Of a stretch of DNA of 22,327 nucleotides, positions 7,492 to 14,238 are shown in pieces. Both the position numbers and the translations under genes were made by a program. The stretch covers positions 1 to 22,327 of the forward strand of contig FR883863.1 of assembly GCA_000435275.1 (NCBI GenBank), in the 5' to 3' direction. The notes under the pieces are model-generated. The model made no database searches and was not told the DNA's origin. It saw only the letters and a program-made list of their open reading frames with translations. This stretch comes from Clostridium sp. CAG:557. Its GTDB lineage: Bacteria; Bacillota; Clostridia; Oscillospirales; Acutalibacteraceae. How positions within the stretch are numbered: the first letter of the stretch is position 1; each line of letters starts with the position of its first letter.

Positions 7492-8847
7492 ATGATACAC
7501 AAATATAAATTAAATGGATATAACATTGTTTTAGATGTAAACAGTGGTGCAGTGCATGTTGTGGATGATTTGGCGTATGAAATTTTAGATTTTATCGATG
7601 AAAATATGGCAGAAACTCTGAGTGATGATATAGTTGAGAAGTTGAGCGAAAAATATGACAGAAATGAAATTCTGGATACATATTCGGAGCTATACGAGCT
7701 GTATAATAATGGACAGTTATACACTAAGGATGAGTACGAAAAATTTGCTTCAATGATGGTAAATTCACCGGTTAAATCGATGTGCCTAAATATTTCTCAC
7801 GATTGCAATTTGCGCTGTGAATACTGTTTTGCGGCGAAAGGAGATTTTGGCACAGGCAGAGAATTAATGCCTTTTGAGACAGCAAAAAAAGCGATAGATT
7901 TTCTTATAGAAAAGTCTGGCAACAGGCATAATTTAGAGGCAGATTTTTTTGGTGGAGAGCCTTTAATGAATTTTGACGTTGTAAAAAAGACTGTTGAATA
8001 CGCCAGAAGTATCGAAAAAGAGCATGATAAAAATTTTAGATTTACAATTACGACAAATGGACTTTTGTTGACAGACGACAAAATTGATTTTATTAACCGA
8101 GAAATGTCGAATGTGGTGCTCTCTCTTGACGGCCGTAAGGAAGTAAATGATAAGCTTAGAGTGTCGCCAAACGGAAGCGGTTCTTATGACATAATCGTGC
8201 CGAAGTATCAGAAATTGGTGGCAGAACGTGGTGATAAGGACTATTATGTGAGAGGAACTTTTACAAAAAATAATCTAGACTTTACAAAAGACGTGATAAA
8301 AATGTCAGAATTAGGATTTGACCAGCTTTCCATCGAGCCAGTAGTTTCGGACGCAAAACTAGAGTACTCTATAAAAGAAGAGGATTTACCGCGAGTTTTT
8401 GAAGAATATGAAACGTTAGCAAGAGAAATGATAAAACGGAAAAAATCGGGCAAATGCTTTAACTTTTTCCACTTTATGATAGATTTAGACCAAGGCCCGT
8501 GCGCAATAAAAAGATTGCGAGGCTGCAGTTGCGGCAATGAGTATATTGCAGTAACGCCAAATGGCGACGTTTACCCATGTCACCAGTTTGTGGGAAATGA
8601 GCAATGGAGAATGGGCAACGTAGTTGAAAATTCGTTTGACAATGAGATAAAAACCAAATTTGCGAAAACTAATATTTATACAAAAGAAAAATGCAAAGAT
8701 TGTTGGGCGAAGTTCTTTTGCAGCGGAGGCTGTAATGCAAACAGTTGGCAATATGAAGGAGATATAGCACGGTCTCATGATATTTCCTGTGAGTTGGAGA
8801 AAAAGCGTTTAGAATGTGCATTAATGATAAAAGCCGCAACGGTATAA
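7492..8847 (+). CDS. scfB: Radical-SAM SCIFF peptide maturase
   Basis: Installs thioether crosslinks between Cys sulfurs and acceptor residues in SCIFF. The 451 residues divide into an N-terminal precursor-recognition region of about 90 residues (PqqD/RRE-like by position), a radical-SAM core and a C-terminal SPASM domain. The core has C105-x3-C109-x2-C112 for the SAM-binding 4Fe-4S cluster, and GGEP at 154-157. SPASM cysteines for auxiliary clusters include C337, C345, C347, C363, C401, C404, C410, C414 and C433. The ATG has AGGAG 11 bases upstream. It directly follows its substrate gene scfA. Confidence 0.96.
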   Translation: MIHKYKLNGYNIVLDVNSGAVHVVDDLAYEILDFIDENMAETLSDDIVEKLSEKYDRNEILDTYSELYELYNNGQLYTKDEYEKFASMMVNSPVKSMCLNISHDCNLRCEYCFAAKGDFGTGRELMPFETAKKAIDFLIEKSGNRHNLEADFFGGEPLMNFDVVKKTVEYARSIEKEHDKNFRFTITTNGLLLTDDKIDFINREMSNVVLSLDGRKEVNDKLRVSPNGSGSYDIIVPKYQKLVAERGDKDYYVRGTFTKNNLDFTKDVIKMSELGFDQLSIEPVVSDAKLEYSIKEEDLPRVFEEYETLAREMIKRKKSGKCFNFFHFMIDLDQGPCAIKRLRGCSCGNEYIAVTPNGDVYPCHQFVGNEQWRMGNVVENSFDNEIKTKFAKTNIYTKEKCKDCWAKFFCSGGCNANSWQYEGDIARSHDISCELEKKRLECALMIKAATV

Positions 8848-8918
8848 AATTTTGTTTAATAGCAAATTAAGGCTAAAAAAGTTGTGTGAAAAATTTTTTA
8901 ATTTTTTTGTAAAAAGTG

Positions 8919-8947
8919 TTGACATCGTGTTTTACATTTGTTACAGT
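8919..8947 (+). promoter_or_regulatory. Promoter of the repeat-containing exported protein
   Basis: Perfect -35 TTGACA (8919-8924), 17-base spacer, -10 TACAGT (8942-8947). It lies about 30 bases before the ATG at 8976, which shows that the possible upstream start at 8916 is not used. Confidence 0.75.
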
Positions 8948-8975
8948 AATTAAAAGTAAAATTTGGGAGGGTCTT

Positions 8976-9410
8976 ATGAAAAAGTTATTATCGTGTTTTT
9001 TTAGCTTTGTTTTGATGTTTGGATTAGTAGGCTCGTTTTGTCGAGCAGAAGAAGCAGTCCCTCAAGAAGTTGTTATTGAAGATGCAAGTTCAAAGTTGGA
9101 AAGCGAAGAAGTTAAGGGCGCTAGTATTTGGGAAATAACATTAAATTATATTAAAGATGTGTTATTTAATGTAAGGGATTTTGGACTAAAAAGTTATCCT
9201 GTTTTCAAATCTTGGTTAAACAGCACTTATTGTGGTACCAAAGATTGGACTTCGGAAAAATATGATGAGCTTAAAGTTTGGAGTGCAGAAAATTATCCTG
9301 TTTTCAAATCTTGGATAAATAGCACTTATTACGATGCCAAAGATTGGACTTCGGAGAAATTTGGTGCACTCAAAGCTTTATTCTATAATTCTACTAAAGA
9401 AGAATTATAG
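8976..9410 (+). CDS. Small exported protein with two 33-residue repeats
   Basis: No known family was recognised. The 144-residue product starts at an ATG with GGAGGG five bases upstream and has a typical signal peptide: MKK, a hydrophobic core to about residue 19, and a likely cleavage after FCRA (24). An acidic linker rich in Glu follows (25-48). Residues 74-106 and 107-139 are a tandem repeat of 33 residues, each beginning YPVFKSW(L/I)NSTY and containing KDWTSEK. A degenerate earlier unit may lie around 50-73. The many Trp, Tyr and Phe at fixed spacing suggest amphipathic helices at a membrane or surface. It is a single gene with its own strong promoter and strong terminator, so it is probably well expressed. 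Function unknown. Confidence 0.85.
   Translation: MKKLLSCFFSFVLMFGLVGSFCRAEEAVPQEVVIEDASSKLESEEVKGASIWEITLNYIKDVLFNVRDFGLKSYPVFKSWLNSTYCGTKDWTSEKYDELKVWSAENYPVFKSWINSTYYDAKDWTSEKFGALKALFYNSTKEEL
9195..9392 (+). repeat. Two tandem 99-bp coding repeats
   Basis: Units 9195-9293 and 9294-9392 begin with the same 16 bases, TATCCTGTTTTCAAAT, and both contain AAAGATTGGACTTCGGA. DNA similarity is high, so the duplication is recent or kept homogeneous. They encode the 33-residue protein repeats. Confidence 0.9.
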
Positions 9411-9431
9411 TCTAAACTCTAAACAAGATTT

Positions 9432-9470
9432 AAGAAGAATATAACGAAAAGTTATATTCTTCTTTTTTTA
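9432..9470 (+). terminator. Terminator of the repeat-protein gene
   Basis: A perfect 14-bp stem (9432-9445 with 9451-9464) with a GAAAA loop, followed by TTTTTTA. This is a strong intrinsic terminator 21 bases after the stop codon. Confidence 0.93.
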
Positions 9471-9521
9471 TTCATACTATTTTATAGGTTTTGATTTCAA
9501 GTATTATATGGAGCGAAGTTT

Positions 9522-10166
9522 ATGAAAACATTAAGTTTAAAAAGAAATTTTGGCGAGATAAAAAAAGCGAGTGCAAGAGATTTCATTAAAAAAAATAAGA
9601 TGTTGGTATTTTTGGCAATGTTTTTGTTATGTGGAATATGTTTTGGTGCGGTGCTTATTAAATTGGCAGATGAAAATGCAATAAAATTTATGAATGTGCT
9701 ATTTTTAAGTGATTTTAAAGAGCGGCTGAATAAGCCTTTGTTAGAAGCATTTATAACTTCGATTTCGTCGACATTTGTATTTGTTTTGATATCTTTTTTT
9801 ATGGGGCTGTCCATGTGGGGATTTATTTTAGCACCAATAGTTCCGTTTGTGAGAGGTGTTTGTATAGGTTTGTGTGAAGGTTATTTATACTCTGCATATG
9901 GGCTAAAGGGAGTATGTTTCCACGCGCTGATATTTTTACCTGGAATATTTATATCATCCATAGCGATTTTATTAATGACAAGAGAAGCAATGAAAATTTC
10001 TAATTGCTTTTCATCTGCAATGCTTACAAATAGCAATGCAAGTGCAACAAGTACAAGCATAAAGTTGTATGTTATTCGAAGTAGTTGCATAACGATAATA
10101 ATACTTATATCGTCAGTAATTGATTTAATTTCTAGTTTGATGTTTTCTAAATTTTTTTCATTTTAA
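9522..10166 (+). CDS. SpoIIM-like integral membrane protein
   Basis: A 214-residue protein with a short basic N-terminus and about five hydrophobic helices, at roughly 27-48, 75-105, 112-128, 130-153 and 180-210. The arrangement, a large polar loop after the first helix and a Gly-rich centre with PFVRGVCIGL (108-117), resembles stage II sporulation protein M/DUF95. In endospore formers SpoIIM works with SpoIID and SpoIIP in septal peptidoglycan remodelling during engulfment. No other sporulation gene is present here, so a general membrane role or a relic is equally possible. ATG start with GGAGCGAAG upstream. It converges on the oppA-like gene. Family call is moderate. Confidence 0.6.
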   Translation: MKTLSLKRNFGEIKKASARDFIKKNKMLVFLAMFLLCGICFGAVLIKLADENAIKFMNVLFLSDFKERLNKPLLEAFITSISSTFVFVLISFFMGLSMWGFILAPIVPFVRGVCIGLCEGYLYSAYGLKGVCFHALIFLPGIFISSIAILLMTREAMKISNCFSSAMLTNSNASATSTSIKLYVIRSSCITIIILISSVIDLISSLMFSKFFSF

Positions 10167-10180
10167 AATTTTACAATATG

Positions 10181-10206
10181 GGCGCCGCACTATACCGCGC
10201 GGCGCC
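10181..10206. terminator. Terminator hairpin between the SpoIIM-like and OppA-like genes
   Basis: Stem GGCGCCGCAC with GCGCGGCGCC (10181-10190 with 10197-10206), nine pairs and one A-C mismatch next to the loop, loop TATACC. It sits between two convergent genes and ends 8 bases before the stop of the minus-strand gene. Sequence and loop are nearly identical to the hairpin at 1104-1127. The following T tracts are modest. Confidence 0.75.
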
Positions 10207-10214
10207 ACTTTATA

Positions 10215-11828
10215 TTATTTAACTTTTGTAGCGAAGAAAAAATCTATACCTTGATTGTAGTTGTGAAAAATTAAATTTGATATTTTGTTTGAGTGTGCGA
10301 AAAATCTGTTTTGGACTAACATAGGATAAAGAATGGCGTTATCGTTGAGATATTTTTTTGCATCGATAAGATATTTTAAAGAGTCTTGAGGTGTAGAGGA
10401 AAGTGCATTGTTTAAAAGTTTGTCGTAGTCAGGGCTGCTTAAATTTACAAAATTTTTGCTGTTATCAGATTTAAAAATACTTAAAAAATCAAGTGCGAAT
10501 TGACTTTCAACAGAGAACGGCAAAAATGCAACTTGGTAATTTGCAGAAGCAATCCGAGACTTTAAGATAGCTGATGAAAGTGGCTCCATATTGAAATAAT
10601 ACCCTAAATTTGCATTTAAAGATTCAATCATATTGCTGACAATAGTTTTTACTGCAGGAGTATCAAGGCATAAAATTGTTACTTTAGGCAGTGTTTTTAA
10701 CTTTAATTGATTTATTCCAGTTTCCAGATAATTTTTCGCATTAGAGTCTGCTTTTAGATACAAACTTTTCTCTGAAGAATCTCTAAAGTTTTGTCCATTT
10801 ACAGTAAGTCCGTTTAGCACAATATTGTCTATAATCTCGCAGTTTTCCGGAATAGAAGATAAAATATGTTCGCGACTTAATGCTGCTAAGAAACCACGTC
10901 TAATATCAAAATTAGAAAAAAGAGCATCTTGAGTGTTAAAAGCCAAAAACCATAAAGTGTCCTTAAAAGAAATTAACGGCAGTTTTTTACTTTTAGCAGC
11001 GACTATCTGTTCTTCAGATGGCAATAAGGCAGCATCAATTGTGGCATTGTTAATTAAATTTACCGTGTCGGAAGTGTCTTTTCCTATAGTAAAAGCAACT
11101 CCAGCGGGAACTGGAAGATTTTGTCCACAGTAGTTTTCATTTATAACTAAATTTAAAGTATTATAATGATCCCAGCCGTATCTCGACTTTACTTTGAAGG
11201 CACCATTGCAAATAATTGTAGAAGATTCCAGACCATATTGCCCATTAGTTTTTTCAAAAAAAGCTCGATTACATGGCATGGTAGGAGGGGTGGCGAGTAA
11301 AGAAAGAAAATTTTCCATTGGATATTCTAATTCGATAACTAAAGTGTGGGAATCTGCAGCGTTGACACCCAATAAGTCTGTATTTACATCGTCGATATTT
11401 ATTTTTCGAGCATTTTTTATGCAATAAAGAGTGCAAGCTTTAGGTGATTTTGTATAACTGTCAAGTGCACGTTGAAAACCAAAAACAAAATCATCGGCAG
11501 TAACAGGAGTTTTTTCTTTATCAGACCAGGTAGCGTTTTCTCTTAAATGAAAGATGTAAGTCAATTTATCTTCAGAAATTTCCCATGAATACGCGACTCC
11601 CGGAACTACTTTTTCGTTTGCATCAATACGAACTAACCCTTCAAAAATATTTATTATAACGATATTAGAGGAAGCATCATTGCAGACTTGAGGGTCAAGT
11701 GTACGTGGCTCGTTATCGAGATTATACTTTATAGTTTGGTTTTCAGGTGCATCTTTGCTTTTTCGGCAACCCGAAAGGTTAATGAATGTAATCATAACAC
11801 AGAAAAGTACAGAAAAAAGCTTTTTCAC
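10215..11828 (-). CDS. OppA-like peptide-binding lipoprotein
   Basis: A solute-binding protein of ABC transporter family 5 (oligopeptide/dipeptide type), 537 residues, the usual size. The N-terminus is a lipoprotein signal with lipobox LSGC and lipid-modified C21. IKYNLDNEPRTLDPQ (34-48) is the family's opening strand. A conserved block giving pre-domain contacts follows, VVPGVAYSWEISEDKLTYIFHLRENATWSD with key residues Pro, Trp and Asp. FGFQRALD is the classical helix. The start is GTG at 11828 with AAGGTGA upstream. No permease or ATPase gene is adjacent, so it is an orphan that must use a transporter encoded elsewhere. Substrate cannot be told from sequence. Confidence 0.9.
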   Translation of the reverse strand: MKKLFSVLFCVMITFINLSGCRKSKDAPENQTIKYNLDNEPRTLDPQVCNDASSNIVIINIFEGLVRIDANEKVVPGVAYSWEISEDKLTYIFHLRENATWSDKEKTPVTADDFVFGFQRALDSYTKSPKACTLYCIKNARKINIDDVNTDLLGVNAADSHTLVIELEYPMENFLSLLATPPTMPCNRAFFEKTNGQYGLESSTIICNGAFKVKSRYGWDHYNTLNLVINENYCGQNLPVPAGVAFTIGKDTSDTVNLINNATIDAALLPSEEQIVAAKSKKLPLISFKDTLWFLAFNTQDALFSNFDIRRGFLAALSREHILSSIPENCEIIDNIVLNGLTVNGQNFRDSSEKSLYLKADSNAKNYLETGINQLKLKTLPKVTILCLDTPAVKTIVSNMIESLNANLGYYFNMEPLSSAILKSRIASANYQVAFLPFSVESQFALDFLSIFKSDNSKNFVNLSSPDYDKLLNNALSSTPQDSLKYLIDAKKYLNDNAILYPMLVQNRFFAHSNKISNLIFHNYNQGIDFFFATKVK

Positions 11829-11937
11829 TATGGCATCACCTTTGTAAGTTATGTAAAATTTTTATAATTGAATTGACTAGACTATAAGTTTAACATATTT
11901 TGCAGTTTAAAGGTATAATAAAATTAAAATTTTTGCA

Positions 11938-11978
11938 AAAAAGTGTTTGCATACTGAGCCTCCAGTAACTCAGTATGC
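11938..11978 (-). terminator. Terminator after the 60-residue membrane protein
   Basis: A perfect 10-bp stem GCATACTGAG/CTCAGTATGC (11949-11958 with 11969-11978) with a 10-base loop. Read on the minus strand it lies 14 bases past the stop and is followed by AAACACTTTTTTGC, with the T-run some bases away from the stem. Confidence 0.6.
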
Positions 11979-11992
11979 ACCAGTTAAAAAAT

Positions 11993-12175
11993 TTATCTAA
12001 AAATATAGTGAACATTATCAAGGAGATCTTCTACAGCATTAGTGCATTTCATGGCTTTGCGCTTCATTTTTTTAGGATTTTGCACACAGCAAAATAAGAG
12101 CCAGCCTGCGGCCATACCAAGGAAAATACCGCAGAAAAAATTTTTAAAAGAACAACTTTTTTTACATTCGTTCAT
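11993..12175 (-). CDS. Small single-pass membrane protein, YtxH-like
   Basis: A 60-residue protein. The ATG at 12175 is chosen over an in-frame TTG at 12190 because the ribosome site GGAGGT lies between them, seven bases before the ATG. The N-terminus is polar and Cys/Lys-rich, then FFCGIFLGMAAGWLLFCC (about 14-31) forms one transmembrane helix. A basic segment PKKMKRKAMK and a helix VEDLLDNVHYIF follow. A Gly-containing helix followed by a basic amphipathic tail is typical of short YtxH-like proteins, but the match is by shape only. Six Cys in 60 residues is unusual. Single gene with its own terminator. Function unknown. Confidence 0.7.
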   Translation of the reverse strand: MNECKKSCSFKNFFCGIFLGMAAGWLLFCCVQNPKKMKRKAMKCTNAVEDLLDNVHYIFR

Positions 12176-12283
12176 AAATATTACCTCCAAAGTTTAAATA
12201 TTTTCAATTTTATTTTGTCCTAAAAGGAAATGTTTAATAAAAAATTTATTGTAAGGATAAATTCCTGTTTTTGTAAGAGGTGG

Positions 12284-12312
12284 TTGTTAAATGCCTAAAA
12301 ACATAATATAAT
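12284..12312 (+). promoter_or_regulatory. Promoter of trmL and probably the glycolytic operon
   Basis: TTGTTA (12284-12289), 17-base spacer, perfect TATAAT (12307-12312). The transcript should start at about 12319, giving a very short leader of about 13 bases before the TTG start of trmL. Confidence 0.75.
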
Positions 12313-12331
12313 ACTTATGGAGGCGAAGACT

Positions 12332-12826
12332 TTGAAAGAAATAAATATAGTAATGGTGGAGCCGCAGATACCGCAAAACACCGGTAACATAGCAAGGACA
12401 TGCGCGGCAACTGGAGCTAAATTACATTTGATAGAGCCTATGGGATTTGAGATAGATGATAAAAAATTAAAACGTGCAGGGCTTGATTATTGGCATCTTT
12501 TGGATATACACATTTATAAGAGCATAGATGAATTTTTTTTGAAGAATAAAGGGCAATTTTTTTATTTTTCTACAAAAGCAAAGAGAAAATACAGCGATAT
12601 TACATATCCAGATAAATGTTACCTTATTTTTGGAAAAGAAACTGCAGGACTCGACGAAAAACTTTTGCATGAAAATATGGAAAAAACCGTTAGAATTCCA
12701 ATGATAGACCAAGCAAGAAGTCTAAATTTATCAAATTCGGTTGCGATAGGTGTATATGAAGTTTTAAGGCAATGGAATTATCCTGAACTTTTATGCCAAG
12801 GTAAACTTAGAAATTACAGTGACTAG
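12332..12826 (+). CDS. trmL: tRNA (cytidine/uridine-34 2'-O)-methyltransferase
   Basis: A SPOUT-fold enzyme that 2'-O-methylates the wobble base of tRNA-Leu isoacceptors with S-adenosylmethionine. The start chosen is TTG at 12332: GGAGG (12319-12323) lies eight bases upstream. The in-frame ATG at 12317 has no ribosome site and falls at or before the predicted start of transcription. The 164-residue product has the three SpoU motifs: NTGNIAR (16-22), FGKETAGL (100-107), and RIPM with SLNLSNSVAI (121-139), plus IEPMGF and RAGLDYW. The next gene, pgk, begins 67 bases later with no terminator between. Confidence 0.93.
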   Translation: MKEINIVMVEPQIPQNTGNIARTCAATGAKLHLIEPMGFEIDDKKLKRAGLDYWHLLDIHIYKSIDEFFLKNKGQFFYFSTKAKRKYSDITYPDKCYLIFGKETAGLDEKLLHENMEKTVRIPMIDQARSLNLSNSVAIGVYEVLRQWNYPELLCQGKLRNYSD

Positions 12827-12893
12827 ACAAAAACTTCAGCAAAAATTAAAAAATACGCTTTAAATTATTAAAAATTTAAGGAGATGATATACA

Positions 12894-14090
12894 ATGGATT
12901 ATTCTAAAAAGAAAAGCGTGGAAGATATAGATGTTTCTGAGAAAAAAGTTCTTTTAAGGTGCGATTTTAATGTTCCTTTTGATAAAAATGGAAATATCTC
13001 AAATACAAAGCGCATTGATGAGTCTTTGAAAACTATAAGGTATTTATTGCAAAAAAATGCAAAAATAATTATTGTTTCTCATTTAGGCCGTCCAAAAGGT
13101 ATGAAAAAATCAGAATATTCATTGAAACCAGTTGTAAAATATCTTTCCCAAGTTTTAAATAGGAAAATAATTTTCGTAACAGATGATATTCGAGAAAATG
13201 TACCTCAAATTTTAAATAATTTGAGAGATGGAGACATAGCTGTTTTAGAAAATATTCGTTTTTATAAAGAAGAAGAGTTGAATGACGAAATATTTTCTAA
13301 AAAATTGGCATCATTGGCAGACGTTTATGTAAATGATGCTTTTGGTACAGTTCACAGAGCACATGCATCGACGCAGGGAGTTACTAAATATTTGCCTTCG
13401 GTGTGTGGCTTTTTGATAAAAAGAGAAATAGACGTATTAGGCCAGCTTTTAAGTGTGCCAAAACACCCTTTTGTTGCAATTTTGGGCGGTGCAAAGGTTT
13501 CTGATAAAATTGGTGTAATATGTAATTTATTAGACAAAGTCGACACTTTGATTATTGCTGGAGGAATGGCATATACTTTTTTGAACGCTCTAGGATATTC
13601 TATAGGAAGCTCCATTCTTGAACCAGATAAGGTTGTTTTAGCCAAAAATATTATTGCAAAAGCTAAAGATTTGGGCGTTAGACTTGTTTTGCCTGTGGAT
13701 AACGTTGTAGGAAAAGAATTTAAATCCGACACAGAATTTATGATAGTAAATTCTGATAGTATTCCGGATGGGTATGTGGGCTTGGATATTGGCGCAAAAA
13801 CAAAAGAAATCTTTGTAGAAATAATTAAGAATGCAAAAACAATTTTTTGGAATGGTCCGGTTGGGGTCTTTGAGTGGGCGAATTTTCGGCGTGGTACTCT
13901 GGAAATTACAAAAGCCATTGCAAATAGTGATGCAGTGACTGTCATTGGAGGTGGAGATTCTATTGCAGCAGTTGATTTGCTGGGTTTTACAGACAAAATA
14001 ACACATATTTCTACAGGCGGCGGTGCTTCGCTCGAATTTTTAGAAGGGAAGGATTTACCTGGAATTTTGTCTTTAGATGAAAAAATTTAA
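12894..14090 (+). CDS. pgk: Phosphoglycerate kinase
   Basis: Transfers phosphate between 1,3-bisphosphoglycerate and ADP in glycolysis. The 398 residues are full length. Visible landmarks are RCDFNVPF (22-29), SHLGRPKG (62-69) for substrate binding, the FGTVHRAHAST block, ILGGAKVSDKI of the hinge and C-terminal domain, FWNGPVGVFEW, and the nucleotide loop GGGDSIAA. The ATG has AAGGAG nine bases upstream. It is followed by tpiA and gpmI on the same strand, a classical clostridial glycolytic order, here without gap or eno. A large multi-hairpin structure lies directly after the stop. Confidence 0.98.
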   Translation: MDYSKKKSVEDIDVSEKKVLLRCDFNVPFDKNGNISNTKRIDESLKTIRYLLQKNAKIIIVSHLGRPKGMKKSEYSLKPVVKYLSQVLNRKIIFVTDDIRENVPQILNNLRDGDIAVLENIRFYKEEELNDEIFSKKLASLADVYVNDAFGTVHRAHASTQGVTKYLPSVCGFLIKREIDVLGQLLSVPKHPFVAILGGAKVSDKIGVICNLLDKVDTLIIAGGMAYTFLNALGYSIGSSILEPDKVVLAKNIIAKAKDLGVRLVLPVDNVVGKEFKSDTEFMIVNSDSIPDGYVGLDIGAKTKEIFVEIIKNAKTIFWNGPVGVFEWANFRRGTLEITKAIANSDAVTVIGGGDSIAAVDLLGFTDKITHISTGGGASLEFLEGKDLPGILSLDEKI

Positions 14091-14100
14091 AACAGCAACC

Positions 14101-14212
14101 TACTGCGGACGCACCGTGCCAGGAAACAGATTTTTTATCTGTTTCCTGTAATAACATACAAATGTATGTTATTAGCTCAACTTTGTTGAGCGCACGGTGT
14201 GCACTGGCAGTA
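14101..14212 (+). ncRNA. Four-way-junction structured element between pgk and tpiA
   Basis: The sequence can fold into a closed cruciform. The closing stem pairs 14110-14119 with 14192-14201 (10 bp, one G-T). Inside are three consecutive hairpins: 14120-14131 with 14137-14148 (12 bp, TTTTT loop), 14149-14159 with 14164-14174 (11 bp, AAAT loop) and 14175-14181 with 14185-14191 (7 bp, TTT loop). Each begins at the base after the previous ends, so no base at the junction is unpaired. An outer stem TACTGC/GCAGTA (14101-14106 with 14207-14212) extends it beyond an internal loop. It ends 14 bases before the tpiA ribosome site. Whether it acts as RNA (mRNA processing, stability, regulation) or is a DNA repeat element is not known. 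No known riboswitch was recognised. Confidence 0.8.
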
Positions 14213-14238
14213 AAAGGAAAGAAAAAAGGAGAATTTTT

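Noticed and set aside
12317..12331. ATG start for trmL
   Set aside because: It lies at or before the predicted transcription start and has no ribosome site; it overlaps the GGAGG that serves the TTG at 12332.
13352..13996. A 214-codon open frame antisense to pgk, with a second overlapping one at 13638-14006
   Set aside because: Pgk is certain on the other strand; these frames have no ribosome site, no recognisable motifs and low-complexity composition, so they are shadows of pgk.
14110..14201. The closing stem of the pgk-tpiA element as a member of the 1104/10181 hairpin family
   Set aside because: They share only the short string ACCGTGC; arms and loops differ, so common origin is not supported.
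14197..14238. Upstream GTG start for tpiA
   Set aside because: It lies in the paired 3' strand of the four-way-junction element, lacks a ribosome site and adds 14 basic residues not seen in triosephosphate isomerases; the TTG at 14239 has AGGAG at ideal spacing.
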